A stretch of 64,000 bases of DNA from Magnaporthiopsis rhizophila (taxonomy: Eukaryota > Ascomycota > Sordariomycetes > Magnaporthales > Magnaporthaceae): NCBI GenBank assembly GCA_003049465.1, contig PYSS01000119.1:1-64000 (forward strand). The letters are read 5' to 3'. Below are positions 40,525 to 50,581 of this stretch, piece after piece; position 1 is the first letter of the stretch, and the number at the start of each line of letters is the position of its first letter. A program made the translations under genes and the position numbers. A model generated the notes under the pieces. That model made no database searches. It was given only the letters and a program-made list of their open reading frames with translations, and had not been told where the DNA came from.

Positions 40525-43017
40525 ATGAACTCCCGACCCGGCTTCAGCATCCGTAGGCTCATCTCCCAGCGCCGTCCCCGCGGCGTTGAGGACGGGGGTG
40601 GCGACTCCGTCCATGAGGCCTTTGTCCGGTCCTCAAAGGACGGCTTGGCCAGGTCCAACAGCCAACACAGCCAACAGGCACGGACCTGGAAGAGGACAAA
40701 GAACCCTCCTCAGCCCATCGTCGTGGTCTCGGGATCCAAGGCGGTCCACATGATCACGGGGCCTTTGCCTCCGCTGCCCGACACTCCACGTTCGGCCGTC
40801 AGTTCTTTGTGCAGCTGTGACTGTAGGGGCTCGCCGCGGACGCCTGCCAGCTCGACGCCGCCGCCTCTTTGTCATAGCCGCTCAAAGACGCCCGACACCT
40901 TGTCTCCTCTGCTGTCGCCACGCACCGTGAAGCTGGACGAAATGGGTCTGCTCCTACAAGACTCCTCCGACTCTTCGGTCCCTTTGGCTCTTGCCCAGAC
41001 TTTGTCGCCGGTTTCAGACAAGACCAAGCCCAATGACGACCATCAAAACCACACAACAACCGACCAGCAAACCGTCGAAGACATGTCAGAAAACGTAAGG
41101 CAGCTCATCCGGGAGACGGACGAGGCCTTCAAGGCCGTGGGAACCGTGCTGTCCGAGGCAAGATTGGCCTCGCAGCAGTCCTCCCTCTCGGCAACCTCGC
41201 CGCATCTGGCTCGCGATTCCAAGTTTGCCATGGCCCTGGCACAATCTCCGCGATGGCCGGGCTACCGAACCGGGCCGAGGAGCCCACTCAAGCTCGTATC
41301 GCCGCTGACCCCTCCGACGAGAAGGTCATCCGTCTCCAAGGCCAAGCGGAGAAAGTCGAAGAAGGGGAGGCGGAGCCAGAAGCAACATGAGCAGCAGGAG
41401 AAGAAGAAGAAGCGACAGCAGGCCGCCACCCTAAAGACGGGCCCACGATGGACCCTGACTGAGAATATGTCGGAGCTCCTCAACGGCCGCCTCTTCCACC
41501 GCCTCGAGGTCGACGAGATCCAGACGCCGGATCAAGTGCAGGAGTGGAGGCTGAAGAACAGGCCGTCGCGGCCAGAGGTCAAGACACCTACCGAGTCCAT
41601 CAGGACCATGGAGACGGATGGGAGCGAGACGCCCATCGAGCCCTTCCATCTCGACGACCTTCCCTCTAGAATCGGCGCCGCCGGGGTGCGCATGTCCATG
41701 ATCCCCTCGCCTACCGTCGAGATGCCACCTGCAAACACATTCGACTTTGAACTTCAAGTCGCCCGCAAAGATTCATCGGCAGAGCAGCAGCAGCAGCAGC
41801 AGCAGCAGCCATTGCCGACGCTGCCAGCGCTTAAAAAGGCCGAGGAGAAGATGATGTTCCAGGACATCTCCTTCCCGGCACCGCCGCAGAAGGGCGCCAT
41901 GCGTCAGCTGCCGCGTCGACAGCTGCCGCCCCTGCCCACAATCCCCGAGGTCATGGTCACAGGCCCGGACGGAACCTCAAAGAAGGATCAGCAGTCGCAG
42001 CAGCACGGGGCCCAGTCGCAGGGAACGACACAACAGATGCAGGAAATGCGGCAAGCTAAGGTCACGGATGAGTTTGTCATGCTTCATTGCAGCCCCTACA
42101 CGATGACCATGCCGACGTTTCGCCACGGACCCATCCGCTTCTCGAAGAGTGAACTCAACGTTCTGGACCCCAAGCAGCTGGCCGACGAGACACTGGACTG
42201 GACCGCCTTCCAGATGGCCATACTCGGCGGCGCGGGTGACTTGTTCTCGGATAGCATCGACTTCACCCGTATGGCGGACGCCGACGAGGCCGACGAGCTT
42301 GCGGACTGGTTTGAGGATCTCCGCGTTGGTACCATCGGCCACCTGGCCAGCTCGGAGGAGGAAGAGCAAGAATATTGCAACGATGTAGAGATGCAATGCC
42401 AGCATGCAAGGGACAGGAGCATAAGCGAGACCACCGGGCACGCTCAATGCCCAGACCAGGAGGGGTCGGTCCAAGAGCAAACCGAGGATGAAGAAGACGA
42501 CGAGGACGACGACGCCACGGAGCGGGCCGGCTCGGTCGGGGAGCAGAGGAGTGTGCCACCGGCGCTAGACACGGAGCTGGCGTCCAAGTGCCCTCCAAGC
42601 CCCGCAGCCACGGCCGAGTACTCGCCCATCTCATCCAGCGGCAGCTCCAGCGCTTCGACGCAGCCCGAGATGATACAGATCCACCGCGGCCCACCGCCGA
42701 TCCCGCTCGTGCTGGAGCGGCCGCCGGGACTCTGGAATCCAAAGTTTGAGTTCGCGGGCCAAGGCGTCGGCCGCTGGGTGCTCGAGTCCCAGCAGCACCA
42801 CCAGGAGCAGCAGGACGATGGGCTGCTTCACCCGGGCAAGGAGAGGGTGGGGAGCCGCGACAGTCTGCCGCAGAGTCCGATGCTGGACCTCGTGGTCGGC
42901 CGCAGCGTCACCGGCGAGGACTACATCGTGCCCATGGGCTTCAACCTAGGGCATGATCTGGGAGACTTTCTCAAGTGGGAATCGGAGAATGCGTACGGTT
43001 CCGGCTTCTACGGCTAA
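40525..43017 (+). CDS. Conserved disordered protein of unknown function (830 aa)
   Basis: Single exon; the start at 40525 (ATG in context GACCATGAAC) was chosen because upstream codons of the open frame offer only non-ATG starts. Residues 1-250 are Ser/Pro-rich with polyproline (GPLPPLPDTP). A lysine-rich patch (KRRKSKKGRRSQK) could be a nuclear localisation signal. Likely conserved blocks lie at ~310-350 (RWTLTENMSELLNGRLFHRL, then VDEIQTPDQVQEWRL) and near 510-590 (RHGPIRFSKSEL, LDWTAFQMAILGGAGDLFSD). There is a polyQ run (~430) and an acidic run (~660). The C-terminus ends in a conserved-looking motif (TGEDYIVPMGFNLGHDLGDF). I recognise no family with known function; it resembles lineage-specific ascomycete regulatory proteins. 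Confidence 0.75.
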   Translation: MNSRPGFSIRRLISQRRPRGVEDGGGDSVHEAFVRSSKDGLARSNSQHSQQARTWKRTKNPPQPIVVVSGSKAVHMITGPLPPLPDTPRSAVSSLCSCDCRGSPRTPASSTPPPLCHSRSKTPDTLSPLLSPRTVKLDEMGLLLQDSSDSSVPLALAQTLSPVSDKTKPNDDHQNHTTTDQQTVEDMSENVRQLIRETDEAFKAVGTVLSEARLASQQSSLSATSPHLARDSKFAMALAQSPRWPGYRTGPRSPLKLVSPLTPPTRRSSVSKAKRRKSKKGRRSQKQHEQQEKKKKRQQAATLKTGPRWTLTENMSELLNGRLFHRLEVDEIQTPDQVQEWRLKNRPSRPEVKTPTESIRTMETDGSETPIEPFHLDDLPSRIGAAGVRMSMIPSPTVEMPPANTFDFELQVARKDSSAEQQQQQQQQPLPTLPALKKAEEKMMFQDISFPAPPQKGAMRQLPRRQLPPLPTIPEVMVTGPDGTSKKDQQSQQHGAQSQGTTQQMQEMRQAKVTDEFVMLHCSPYTMTMPTFRHGPIRFSKSELNVLDPKQLADETLDWTAFQMAILGGAGDLFSDSIDFTRMADADEADELADWFEDLRVGTIGHLASSEEEEQEYCNDVEMQCQHARDRSISETTGHAQCPDQEGSVQEQTEDEEDDEDDDATERAGSVGEQRSVPPALDTELASKCPPSPAATAEYSPISSSGSSSASTQPEMIQIHRGPPPIPLVLERPPGLWNPKFEFAGQGVGRWVLESQQHHQEQQDDGLLHPGKERVGSRDSLPQSPMLDLVVGRSVTGEDYIVPMGFNLGHDLGDFLKWESENAYGSGFYG

Positions 43018-43988
43018 GCGTTTGCAGCAACATTTCTATTGTTTTTTTTTCTTCTTCCTCTTTTTTCATCTCACTTTCCTTGCTGTTTCTCATTCACGTC
43101 TTGATACCTACTCAACTGTACTCTAGCGGTCTCCTTTGTCCTATGGTCTATTCCTTTTCTTCCATCTGGGTACCTACTACGGGGCGTTTAAACATTTCAT
43201 GGGTTACTAGCATCACGGGACGCCATCTGTACACGGCGCTCATACGGGACAGCGGGGACTTGGGTGGGAATGGGAATGCATAGCTCTCTGGTTAGATGGA
43301 TTAGACGGGACACGGGAATGAAAACTGGCACGCCCTTTTTTTGCTCGATATCGGATGAGATCCTTCGTGGAGTGTATGTTTACCGGACGAAATTCCTTCA
43401 CCAGAGCCGTGACAACTGCCGGGAGTAAGCAGGCTCCCGTGTTGACGGGGCAATGAGGCGCATGCACGCTGACGGCCTCCTCGTAGGGTCGGCCGGCATC
43501 GAGGACCAATTGCTGGAAAAGCCGAACTCACGGAATCCCGTCCCCCAAATCCCTCAATCTGCCTTTCAGCCGCCGGGAGCCGTTGCCGGGCGATATTGGC
43601 CTTCGATGGATTCAACACACGCACAATTGAGGGTCGGCAGATTTGCCCAAAAGATCTTTTTTTTTTTTTTTTTTTTTTCCTTCTGTAGACAGGCTTTCCT
43701 AGGTACGTACCTAGCCCCTATTACGGCAGTGGGGTCAAGGGGCTAGAGAAAAAAAAAAAGTCATACGTTATACGTTCTGAGGGCAGTAAAAATAGTGGAG
43801 GGGAACTCCTCCTTTGTGCATGGTGCATTGCACAAAAAAAAAAAAAGTACTAAGCAGAAAAAAAAAGCCCATTCTTACAAGAGATCTCCATCTTGCACAG
43901 TCAAGTCGGCGGGCGGGTTCAAACCCCCCAGCTTCCCCGCCCACTTCCCACTTGTATTGAACCTTCTTGAGCCAGGCGTCAGCAGAGC

Positions 43989-44031
43989 GGTTAGGTACCT
44001 AGGTAGGTACCTACCCTGCCCTACCCTACCC
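43989..44031. repeat. TACCTAGGTA palindrome cluster
   Basis: TTAGGTACCTAGGTAGGTACCTACC and following CCTACCC units form nested palindromes. It is the densest copy of a word family seen at 13708, 19916, 27073, 27827, 36727, 43700 and 44610. Confidence 0.8.
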
Positions 44032-44651
44032 CTGGGGGGTAAAGGAGCACATGCGGCACTGCTCTGCTGCACGTTTCACTGAAATAGCAATCGGGGGACC
44101 GTATATTGACCCCATTTATAATTCAGCCAGTCACGATTCGCGCACACACATGGACGCTTCTTGATCTCGCGCGTAACAACAGTTGAGGATCGAAAAAATA
44201 AAAAAAAATGAAAATAAAAATCAGCCTGGTTTATCCCTTTTCTCACACCCTCCGCGGAAGGATTGAGAAAGATATGTGGTTCCCCAAAGAAGGAACGAGC
44301 TTCCCGATTCGCCAAATTCGCGATGGAGAGCTGCTGTCGCTCGGCAGTCTCGTGAGACGTCAACGTCCCGACCTCAACGGGCTCGTCATAGCGCATGTGC
44401 CCATCTCCCTCTGACAGACTGGCCTGCTGGTCTCGGCCAGTCGCCTTGCTGCACGGAGACGGCACCCAACAATTTTCTTGTTTTAGTTGGAAATGGCGGG
44501 CTGTTGGTTGGCCGAACCCTGCAGGAACCGGTCGACCCGTGGGGACAGACCTTGCATGGCCAGCACATGACCTGATCGGCTTGCCCCGGAGGGTCGAGAA
44601 TAGGCACGCAGGTACCTACCTAGCCATGACAGAGTGTCTTTGACACACGTG

Positions 44652-44672
44652 GTTATTATTATTATTATTATT
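44652..44672 (+). repeat. (ATT)n microsatellite
   Basis: About seven uninterrupted TTA/ATT units just downstream of the RAD1 stop codon. Confidence 0.85.
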
Positions 44673-44685
44673 TATCTCTGTCTCT

Positions 44686-45825
44686 CTACCTGCCTCGCCC
44701 CTCCTCTTGGTCACCATCATCCTCTTCCCCGTCGTCATCGTCGCCCTCCTCACCGTCATCATCCCCCTCGTCCTCGTCCCGGGTCAGGTACGGCACAAAC
44801 CGGAAATCGAGCCACTGCATGCCGCCGCCCTCGACCTCGACCATGAACTGAAGGCTCAGCACGCCCTGGCCGTCGCCGCGCAGGCTGACCTTGCTCGAGA
44901 TGCGCATGGCCTCGCTCGCGGACCGCACAATGTCGAACTTGAAGCTCTGCGCCCACCGCTCGCGGACGGAAAACGTCTCGAGCAGGTCGCGGCCGCGCGA
45001 GAAGTCGACGGCCGAGCTGCCCAGGGGTCCGCTGCCGGCCAGGCGCAGGTAGGGCTCGCGGCGCGAGGCCGTGACGGTCAGGCGCGTGGGCGAGTTTGGC
45101 GCCAGCTCGGCCAGGGCGTCGAGCAGCCAGCGCGACTGCATGATGACCTTGAAGGACAGGTCGTCGCGGTCAAAGGGGATCTCGTCGGGCGCCTCGGGCA
45201 GGTACGTGGCGATGCTGCACGTGGTGCTGACGCCGGCCTCGTCCATGGCCACGCTGAATGGCGCGCCCTCGTCCTGGTACGACAGGCAGCACGTGCCCGC
45301 CACCCCGAGGTTCTGGTGCATGAAGGCGTCGGGCCGGTAGTTGCGCAGGTTGCTGCGGTACGGGTCCGTCTCGGCCTTGGCCTGCCGCGCCGCCGCGTCG
45401 GCCGTGCCGAAGAGCTGGAGCGTCTCCATCAGTGCCGGGAGCGAGATCTGGAAGCTGGGTGGGGGAGGTTCGCCGGCCTCTTCGTCGTCTTCATCATGCT
45501 CGTCAGACGGTGCCGGTAGGTTTAGCGCGTATGTGCTGAAGAGGGCCTTGTTCAGCGATGCCACGCCTGCTCGTGGCCGGTTAGTGTTTTTTTTTTCTTG
45601 CTTTCTTTTATGTGGTTCGCCTAGGTAAGTATGCAACATGCCTTGCATGACGCGTGCGTGCTCGGCCATGAATCTGATGCCGTCTTTGGTGATCTCGACG
45701 TGCACCTTGTTGGTGAAGCCGATGGCCCTGAGCAGCTGGTAGAGAGGCCTGGTGGAGCTCGTGACTGCCTTGAACACAGGCGGCGGCGGCGCCGTTCCCA
45801 GCGTGTTCGCAGCCGTGATAGACAT
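44686..45825 (-). CDS. RAD1: DNA damage checkpoint clamp subunit RAD1 (9-1-1 complex), 354 aa
   Basis: Exons 45642-45825 and 44686-45566. The intron 45567-45641 (75 nt) appears to use a GC donor (AAG|GCATGT) with CTAAC branch and GCAG acceptor; splicing gives VMQGVASLNKALFSTYALNL, the expected RAD1 reading. RAD1 pairs with Rad9 and Hus1 as a PCNA-like ring that signals DNA damage to the ATR kinase. Family blocks are clear: FKAVTSSTRPLYQLLRAIGF, VEITKDGIRFMAEHARVMQG, QISLPALMETLQLFG and LSLQFMVEVEGG, with the WLDFRFVPY end. The acidic tail after this point (DEDEGDDDGEEGDDDD) is a common fungal extension. The start at 45825 (MSITAANTLG) is the first ATG of the conserved region. The intron is a multiple of three with no stop, so an unspliced reading is also open. 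Confidence 0.9.
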   Translation of the reverse strand: MSITAANTLGTAPPPPVFKAVTSSTRPLYQLLRAIGFTNKVHVEITKDGIRFMAEHARVMQGMLHTYLGEPHKRKQEKKNTNRPRAGVASLNKALFSTYALNLPAPSDEHDEDDEEAGEPPPPSFQISLPALMETLQLFGTADAAARQAKAETDPYRSNLRNYRPDAFMHQNLGVAGTCCLSYQDEGAPFSVAMDEAGVSTTCSIATYLPEAPDEIPFDRDDLSFKVIMQSRWLLDALAELAPNSPTRLTVTASRREPYLRLAGSGPLGSSAVDFSRGRDLLETFSVRERWAQSFKFDIVRSASEAMRISSKVSLRGDGQGVLSLQFMVEVEGGGMQWLDFRFVPYLTRDEDEGDDDGEEGDDDDGEEDDGDQEEGRGR

Positions 45826-46245
45826 GCTTGGGCCTGCGACGCTCAGGGCGTGTCTCGCTCTGTCTTTCTCCCTGTCTGGCACAGTTTGGCTGGGCGTCCT
45901 TTGACGGATCAAACGTCGCCTTAGGAGAGGCGAGTTCAGTTAATCGGGCAGTCAATTGAAGCAAGTGTCGAGGAACTCCACCTAGAATTCACGCTACCCC
46001 ACATCTTCTCTGCCTCACACTTCAGTGCACTTTGCTGCTGCGCTGGAGGAGCAGAGAGCTCTGTTTCTCTCTATCGTTTCTTATTTGTTTTATTTTTGTG
46101 ACCTGTTCCCAGATGATTCCTGAAACCGGTTAGCCCACTGCACAAAAGGCTAAGAATCTAGTTTGCTAGAGGAAAGACATACCATTCATAACCACCAAAC
46201 ACATGGGTATCTATCTCTCTTCCTTTCAACCCAGACCTCGCCTCC
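45826..46245. other. Intergenic between RAD1 and OST5
   Basis: 420 bp holding the RAD1 promoter and the OST5 3' untranslated region. No other feature recognised. Confidence 0.5.
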
Positions 46246-46612
46246 CTAAACGTAGACTCCAACCGCGCAAAACAAGTAAACTACGCCAAAGCTGTGCAAT
46301 GCGTATGTTTGTTAGAGCAAGCAGCCAGACGGGCGGCCGGTGAGAAGACTTCTTACCCGAGTGCCAGTGACGCAGGGGCGCCCAAGAGAAAGATGTTGGC
46401 GAACGAGCGGTCTGTCATATATCAGTGTGGGCTCTCTGTTTGGAGCAATCCGGTAGGGCACGGAGGACCTTACTCAGAGCAAACAGGCCGGTCGAGGTGA
46501 TGCCAATGGCGAGCAGCAAAAAGGCGAGAATGGACTGGTTTCCCTTGGAAATGGCCGGAAAGAACAGGTCGTTGGCCGAGGCCTGCCAGGCCGACGGGAG
46601 TGATGGATCCAT
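46246..46612 (-). CDS. OST5: Oligosaccharyltransferase subunit OST5 (TMEM258 homologue), 79 aa, three exons
   Basis: Exons 46474-46612, 46357-46411 and 46246-46291, separated by 62- and 65-nt introns with GTAAG donors; the total of 240 nt closes in frame. The product has two transmembrane helices (SILAFLLLAIGITSTGLFAL, and roughly LLGAPASLALGFGVVYLFCA) and ends in GVYV. That C-terminal Gly-hydrophobic-Tyr-Val is the hallmark shared by yeast Ost5 (86 aa) and human TMEM258 (79 aa). Ost5 is a small ER-membrane subunit of the complex that transfers glycans to Asn residues, binding next to Ost1. No single open frame covers the gene, so it is easily missed by simple ORF calling. It is divergent from GCN5 with 406 bp between starts. 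Confidence 0.9.
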
Positions 46613-47018
46613 TGGAATGAAGGGCGCCGACGATGACGGTACGCAGGTTGGCTCAGCGGGTTGTGTTGTTTGCCGTCAGGAGTCTTCTGCTCTCGCTCAA
46701 CGTCTTTGTGAATTTGAAGCCAAGGGCACGCGTGAATTTGATGGGCAACCGTGGCTTCCCTTCCCTGCCAGCACCAGCTCGGCTCCATCCATCCTGCTGC
46801 AAGTCGACCCACAGTCCCACCCCATAACGCCCCCACATCTCCGCGTATTCCCTTCAGCGCAGTCACGTGCGTCCGCATCAACTCCCCAGGCTGACGTCGT
46901 CAAACACCAACGACTAACACCCCTTCTACAAGCCAGCACATCACGCCGGCCGTCGTGCGCGGCTTCCACCGGAGCGCGCAATATACACCTTTATTGTCTT
47001 TTTATTCTGAAGCGAAAC
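46613..47018. promoter_or_regulatory. Divergent OST5/GCN5 promoter region
   Basis: 406 bp between two divergent ATGs. No TATA box stands out, consistent with housekeeping promoters. A long plus-strand open frame crossing it (46425-47123) is judged spurious. Confidence 0.5.
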
Positions 47019-48383
47019 ATGAAGGACGAGAGTAAGCCATCTGCTTGTTTCCCCATCCAAAGCACGGCGAGTCGCGCCGTGTCGCATCATATATCTCAAC
47101 TTGCGACGGCAGATATACACTGATTGCTGATACTAATTTCACCCACCGTCACAGACTCCAACGGACAGGGGAAGCGCAAGGCTTCGGAGGAGCCCGACTC
47201 GCCGTCGACGGCCAAACGGGCTAAGCACAGCCAGTCGACAGAGCCGCCCGAGACCAAGAATCCGCCGGCGCCGGTGCCGTCAGCCCCGGCCCCCGCCTCT
47301 GCACCAGCGCGCATCCCCTTCCCCGAGAAGCCGGCGGTGGTCGAGGAGCGCAACGGCGAGATCGAGTTCCGCGTGGTCAACAACGACAACGAGCGCGAGA
47401 GCCTCATCATCCTGACGGGCCTAAAATGCATCTTCCAAAAACAGCTGCCTAAGATGCCAAAGGACTACATCGCCCGCCTCGTCTACGACCGAACCCACCT
47501 CTCCATCGCCATCGTCAAGAAGCCGCTCGAGGTCGTGGGCGGCATCACATACCGGCCCTTCAAGGGCAGGCAGTTTGCAGAAATCGTCTTTTGCGCCATC
47601 TCGTCGGACCAGCAGGTGAAAGGCTACGGCGCGCACCTCATGTCGCACCTCAAGGACTACGTCAAGGCCACGTCGGACGTGATGCACTTTTTAACCTACG
47701 CCGACAACTACGCCATCGGCTACTTCAAGAAGCAGGGCTTCACAAAAGAGATCACGCTGCCGCGATCCGTCTGGATGGGCTACATCAAGGACTACGAGGG
47801 CGGCACCATAATGCAGTGCAGCATGCTCCCGCGCATCCGCTACCTCGAGATGGGGCGTATGCTTCTTAAGCAGAAGGAGTGCGTCCACGCAAAGATACGC
47901 GCCTACTCCCGCTCCCACATCGTCCACCAGCCGCCCAAGCAGTGGAGGGGCTCGGGCGGCGTGACGCCCATCGACCCGCTCTCCATCGACGCCATCCGCG
48001 CGAGCGGCTGGTCGCCCGACATGGACGAGCTCGCGCGCCAGCCGCGCCACGGACCAAACTACAACCAGCTCCTGCACCTGCTCAACGACCTGCAGAACCA
48101 CCAGAGCGCCTGGCCGTTCCTCGTTCCCGTCAACAAGGACGACGTGGCCGACTACTACGACGTCATCAAGGAGCCCATGGACCTCAGCACCATGGAGACC
48201 AAGCTCGAGATGGACCAGTACCCGACCCCGGAGGACTTTATCCGCGACGCGAAGCTCATCTTCAACAACTGCCGCAAGTACAACAACGAGAGCACCCCAT
48301 ACGCAAAGTCGGCCAACAAGCTCGAGAAGTTTATGTGGCAGCAGATCAAGGCCATTCCCGAGTGGTCACATTTGGAGCCATAG
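47019..48383 (+). CDS. GCN5: Histone acetyltransferase GCN5 (SAGA/ADA), 413 aa
   Basis: Exons 47019-47031 and 47155-48383; the first exon is 13 nt (MKDE plus one base) and intron 47032-47154 has a GTAAGC donor and a CACAG acceptor. Residues ~1-65 are disordered with a basic KRAKHS patch. The GNAT acetyltransferase domain (~75-235) shows the catalytic glutamate Glu147 in FAEIVFCAIS and the acetyl-CoA loop QVKGYG (157-162). A linker with KQWRGSGGVTPIDP follows, and the C-terminal bromodomain (~305-405) carries the acetyl-lysine pocket features VADYYDVIKEPMDL and NNCRKYN. The enzyme acetylates histone H3 as part of SAGA/ADA to promote transcription. Length (yeast 439) and both domains are complete. 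Confidence 0.95.
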
Positions 48384-49474
48384 CCTCGTTGCTCTTCAAT
48401 CTTTTTCCTTTTTTTTATTCGCTTACGGTTCCCTTTCGCAGTGGTGTTTTGGCGTTGGGTGGAACCCAGCTTAGCATGGTTAATTCTTCGGGTTCTCTTA
48501 CCAGATCTACCTACGCAAAATTAGATTAAATAGATACCCCAGCGCACGTCCAGGACGCACGTCATGACGTTTGGCGAGTACGCTGTGGCTTTGTCCATCA
48601 CGTCGGGGGTTTTGTTGGGTTTGGGCCTGTCAAAGGTTGAGGCGTCTCACCTAGCTTCCCCTCTCTCACTCTTCGTCTTTCTTTGCATCATCGCTTTTCG
48701 ACATTCACTGGAGAGACGTGAAAATGGGTAACCGATAATCATGATCCACAACCTTAAAAAGGGGCTCGGCCGAGATGCGCATGCACGGAGGTGAATAATG
48801 TTGAGAAACACGTTTCGGACGAAAAAGTACCATTCTCAACAGTGCACACAGATATCTGTGGTAAAAAAAAAAAAAAAATAAAAAAAAAAAAGTGAAATAA
48901 ATCCTTTCGCTCGACAAGTCGCCTGGTATATGATCCAAGGAAATAGCAACGATGTAAAGCGCAGTAAACAAGGTGTGCTCGACCCGAATTAGGAACCTCC
49001 TACCGCGACACTCCCTCCCCCCTCTAGATTATAAACCATCCTGCCCTGACCAGATACCACCACCTGAGATCCTTCTAAAGTGCAAGCCCGAGCCATTGAC
49101 GCGACCAAAAGTTCCACTCCCAAGCTGGATATTATTGACCGGAAGAAAAAAAAAATAAGAAAAGTACGAGGCTAGGGTATAATAATTTTTTTTCTTATTG
49201 TTTTCTTTTTATGAGCAACCTGCGGGGTAAACGACGCCAAAATGCATCGCGGTACCAAAAAAAGAGGCAGTGCGTGTGTAAGTAGGTGATGGAAGAAAAC
49301 GCTGCGTACGAGTCAAGAATTCGATCAGGGGAGGGTTTGTTTTTGTTTGTGGAAGCGAGATGTCGCAGATAAAGGAACGCTGGTGTGATACGGCACTATT
49401 CTTTTTTTTCGTGCCGACTGCGACTCGTTGAGGAGTAGTAATAAAAAAAAAAGTGTTGTTTTGTTCCGCTTGAA
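48384..49474. other. Convergent intergenic region
   Basis: 1.09 kb with several A/T homopolymers (for example 48863-48892 and 49448-49455). No supported gene. Confidence 0.5.
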
Positions 49475-50581
49475 CTAAGCCCCTGGAGTTTGCCCTGTAG
49501 GTTGTGCCCGGAAGCCAGGTCTTGAGAGGGCGCTCCCGTCGGGTAGCCGCAGCTCCGAGTAGTTCCGCCGCCATGGGGTGATGCCCGAAGATCCAGAGGA
49601 CGTCGGGGTTGCGACTGAGGAAGCGGGGGCACCCAGTGGGCTGATGGTGCTACTGCTGCTGCCGCTGCTGCTGCCGCTGCTCGAGATAACACCGGGTGTT
49701 GCAGCAGCCGGAGTTGGAGCCTGGCGGGCGGCGGCGCGCTCCTCGCTGAGGCTTCGCCCAATCATGTCGTGCAGAAAGTGAGGGACTTCATGCCAGCGGC
49801 CGGCGCGGGCTGCGCCCATGACGCGTGCTGGCGAGAGGTCGTCGTGGACGTTGGGCACGGGGTTGGGATGCCTAGACAGGCGCGTGATCTGCTCGGCGAC
49901 GAGGTGGAACTCGCCCGTCTCGATGGCGTTCTTGAGCCACTGCTCCCACTCCTCGTCGAGCGGCTGCGAAGTGTCCCCAGCGTTGTGTGCAGCAACGCGC
50001 TGGCGCAGGCGCTCGTTCAGCTCCACACCCACGCTGCTCTGGACCTCGTCTTCACTCTCGTCGGCGTCGGGCAGTTCGTCTTCTGCTGCGGCGGTGGCCT
50101 GTACCCGAGTCCGCACGCTGCTTGTGTCGTCCTCGTCATCCTCCTCGTCGTCGACCTCGAGCTCGGACTGGGCGGCGGCGCGCCGCTCAGGCGGAATCCA
50201 GTCGGTGAAGCCATCAGCGGTGGTGTCGCGGATAGTGATGCCCGACTCCTTCTCGTATCGCTCCTTGGCCCACTTGGTGCCCTCCCATTTGGTCAGGCCG
50301 TAGATCTCGTCGTTGGTCAGCCGCAGCAGGTCAAAGGCGCGGAAGAGTCGACGGTGCCACTGCCAGCGGCTCAGACGTATGCGGTGCGTGGGATGGCAGT
50401 AGTCGAGGCCGGGGTATTTTGACTCGTCATCGTCGATGTGGCCGTAGAAGGCGTGGACTTCGTGGCGGACCTCGGCGATGAGATGTCTGGTCAGGAAGTC
50501 CTGGAAGTTGTGGGGATCGCTGGGCCTGGGTCGTGGGAAGAGCGCCTCGTAGATCAGCTCGTCGATCGGTCGCCGCTTCAT
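49475..50581 (-). CDS. Conserved fungal protein of unknown function (368 aa)
   Basis: Single exon; the start at 50581 (MKRRPIDELIYEALFPR) was chosen because the upstream extension of the frame is low complexity without a better ATG. The N-terminal ~165 residues look structured: FLTRHLIAEVRHEVHAFYGH, CHPTHRIRLSRWQWHRRLFR, LTNDEIYGLTKWEGTKWAKE. An acidic stretch near 175-195 (VDDEEDDEDD) and a short helical region (~235-285, containing WEQWLKNAIETGEFHLVAEQ) follow, then a Ser/Gly-rich tail. I do not recognise a catalytic motif or a named domain; the protein appears to belong to a family restricted to filamentous ascomycetes. Confidence 0.7.
   Translation of the reverse strand: MKRRPIDELIYEALFPRPRPSDPHNFQDFLTRHLIAEVRHEVHAFYGHIDDDESKYPGLDYCHPTHRIRLSRWQWHRRLFRAFDLLRLTNDEIYGLTKWEGTKWAKERYEKESGITIRDTTADGFTDWIPPERRAAAQSELEVDDEEDDEDDTSSVRTRVQATAAAEDELPDADESEDEVQSSVGVELNERLRQRVAAHNAGDTSQPLDEEWEQWLKNAIETGEFHLVAEQITRLSRHPNPVPNVHDDLSPARVMGAARAGRWHEVPHFLHDMIGRSLSEERAAARQAPTPAAATPGVISSSGSSSGSSSSTISPLGAPASSVATPTSSGSSGITPWRRNYSELRLPDGSALSRPGFRAQPTGQTPGA

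Larger units (their letters stand above)
43018..44685. other. Convergent intergenic region with homopolymers and TACCTA palindromes
   Basis: 1.67 kb. Holds a T-run of about 20 (43658-43678), several A-runs, palindromic TACCTAGGTA patches (43989-44031 and 44610-44625) and an (ATT)n microsatellite (44652-44672). A GGTTCAAACCC string at 43916 lacks the rest of a tRNA. Confidence 0.55.

Noticed and set aside
43905..43935. tRNA B-box-like GGTTCAAACCC
   Set aside because: No matching A box, acceptor stem or T-stem pairing was found around it.
46425..47123. 232-codon plus-strand frame between OST5 and GCN5
   Set aside because: Runs antisense through the OST5 first exon and across the divergent promoter, overlapping the GCN5 first exon and intron; no domain.
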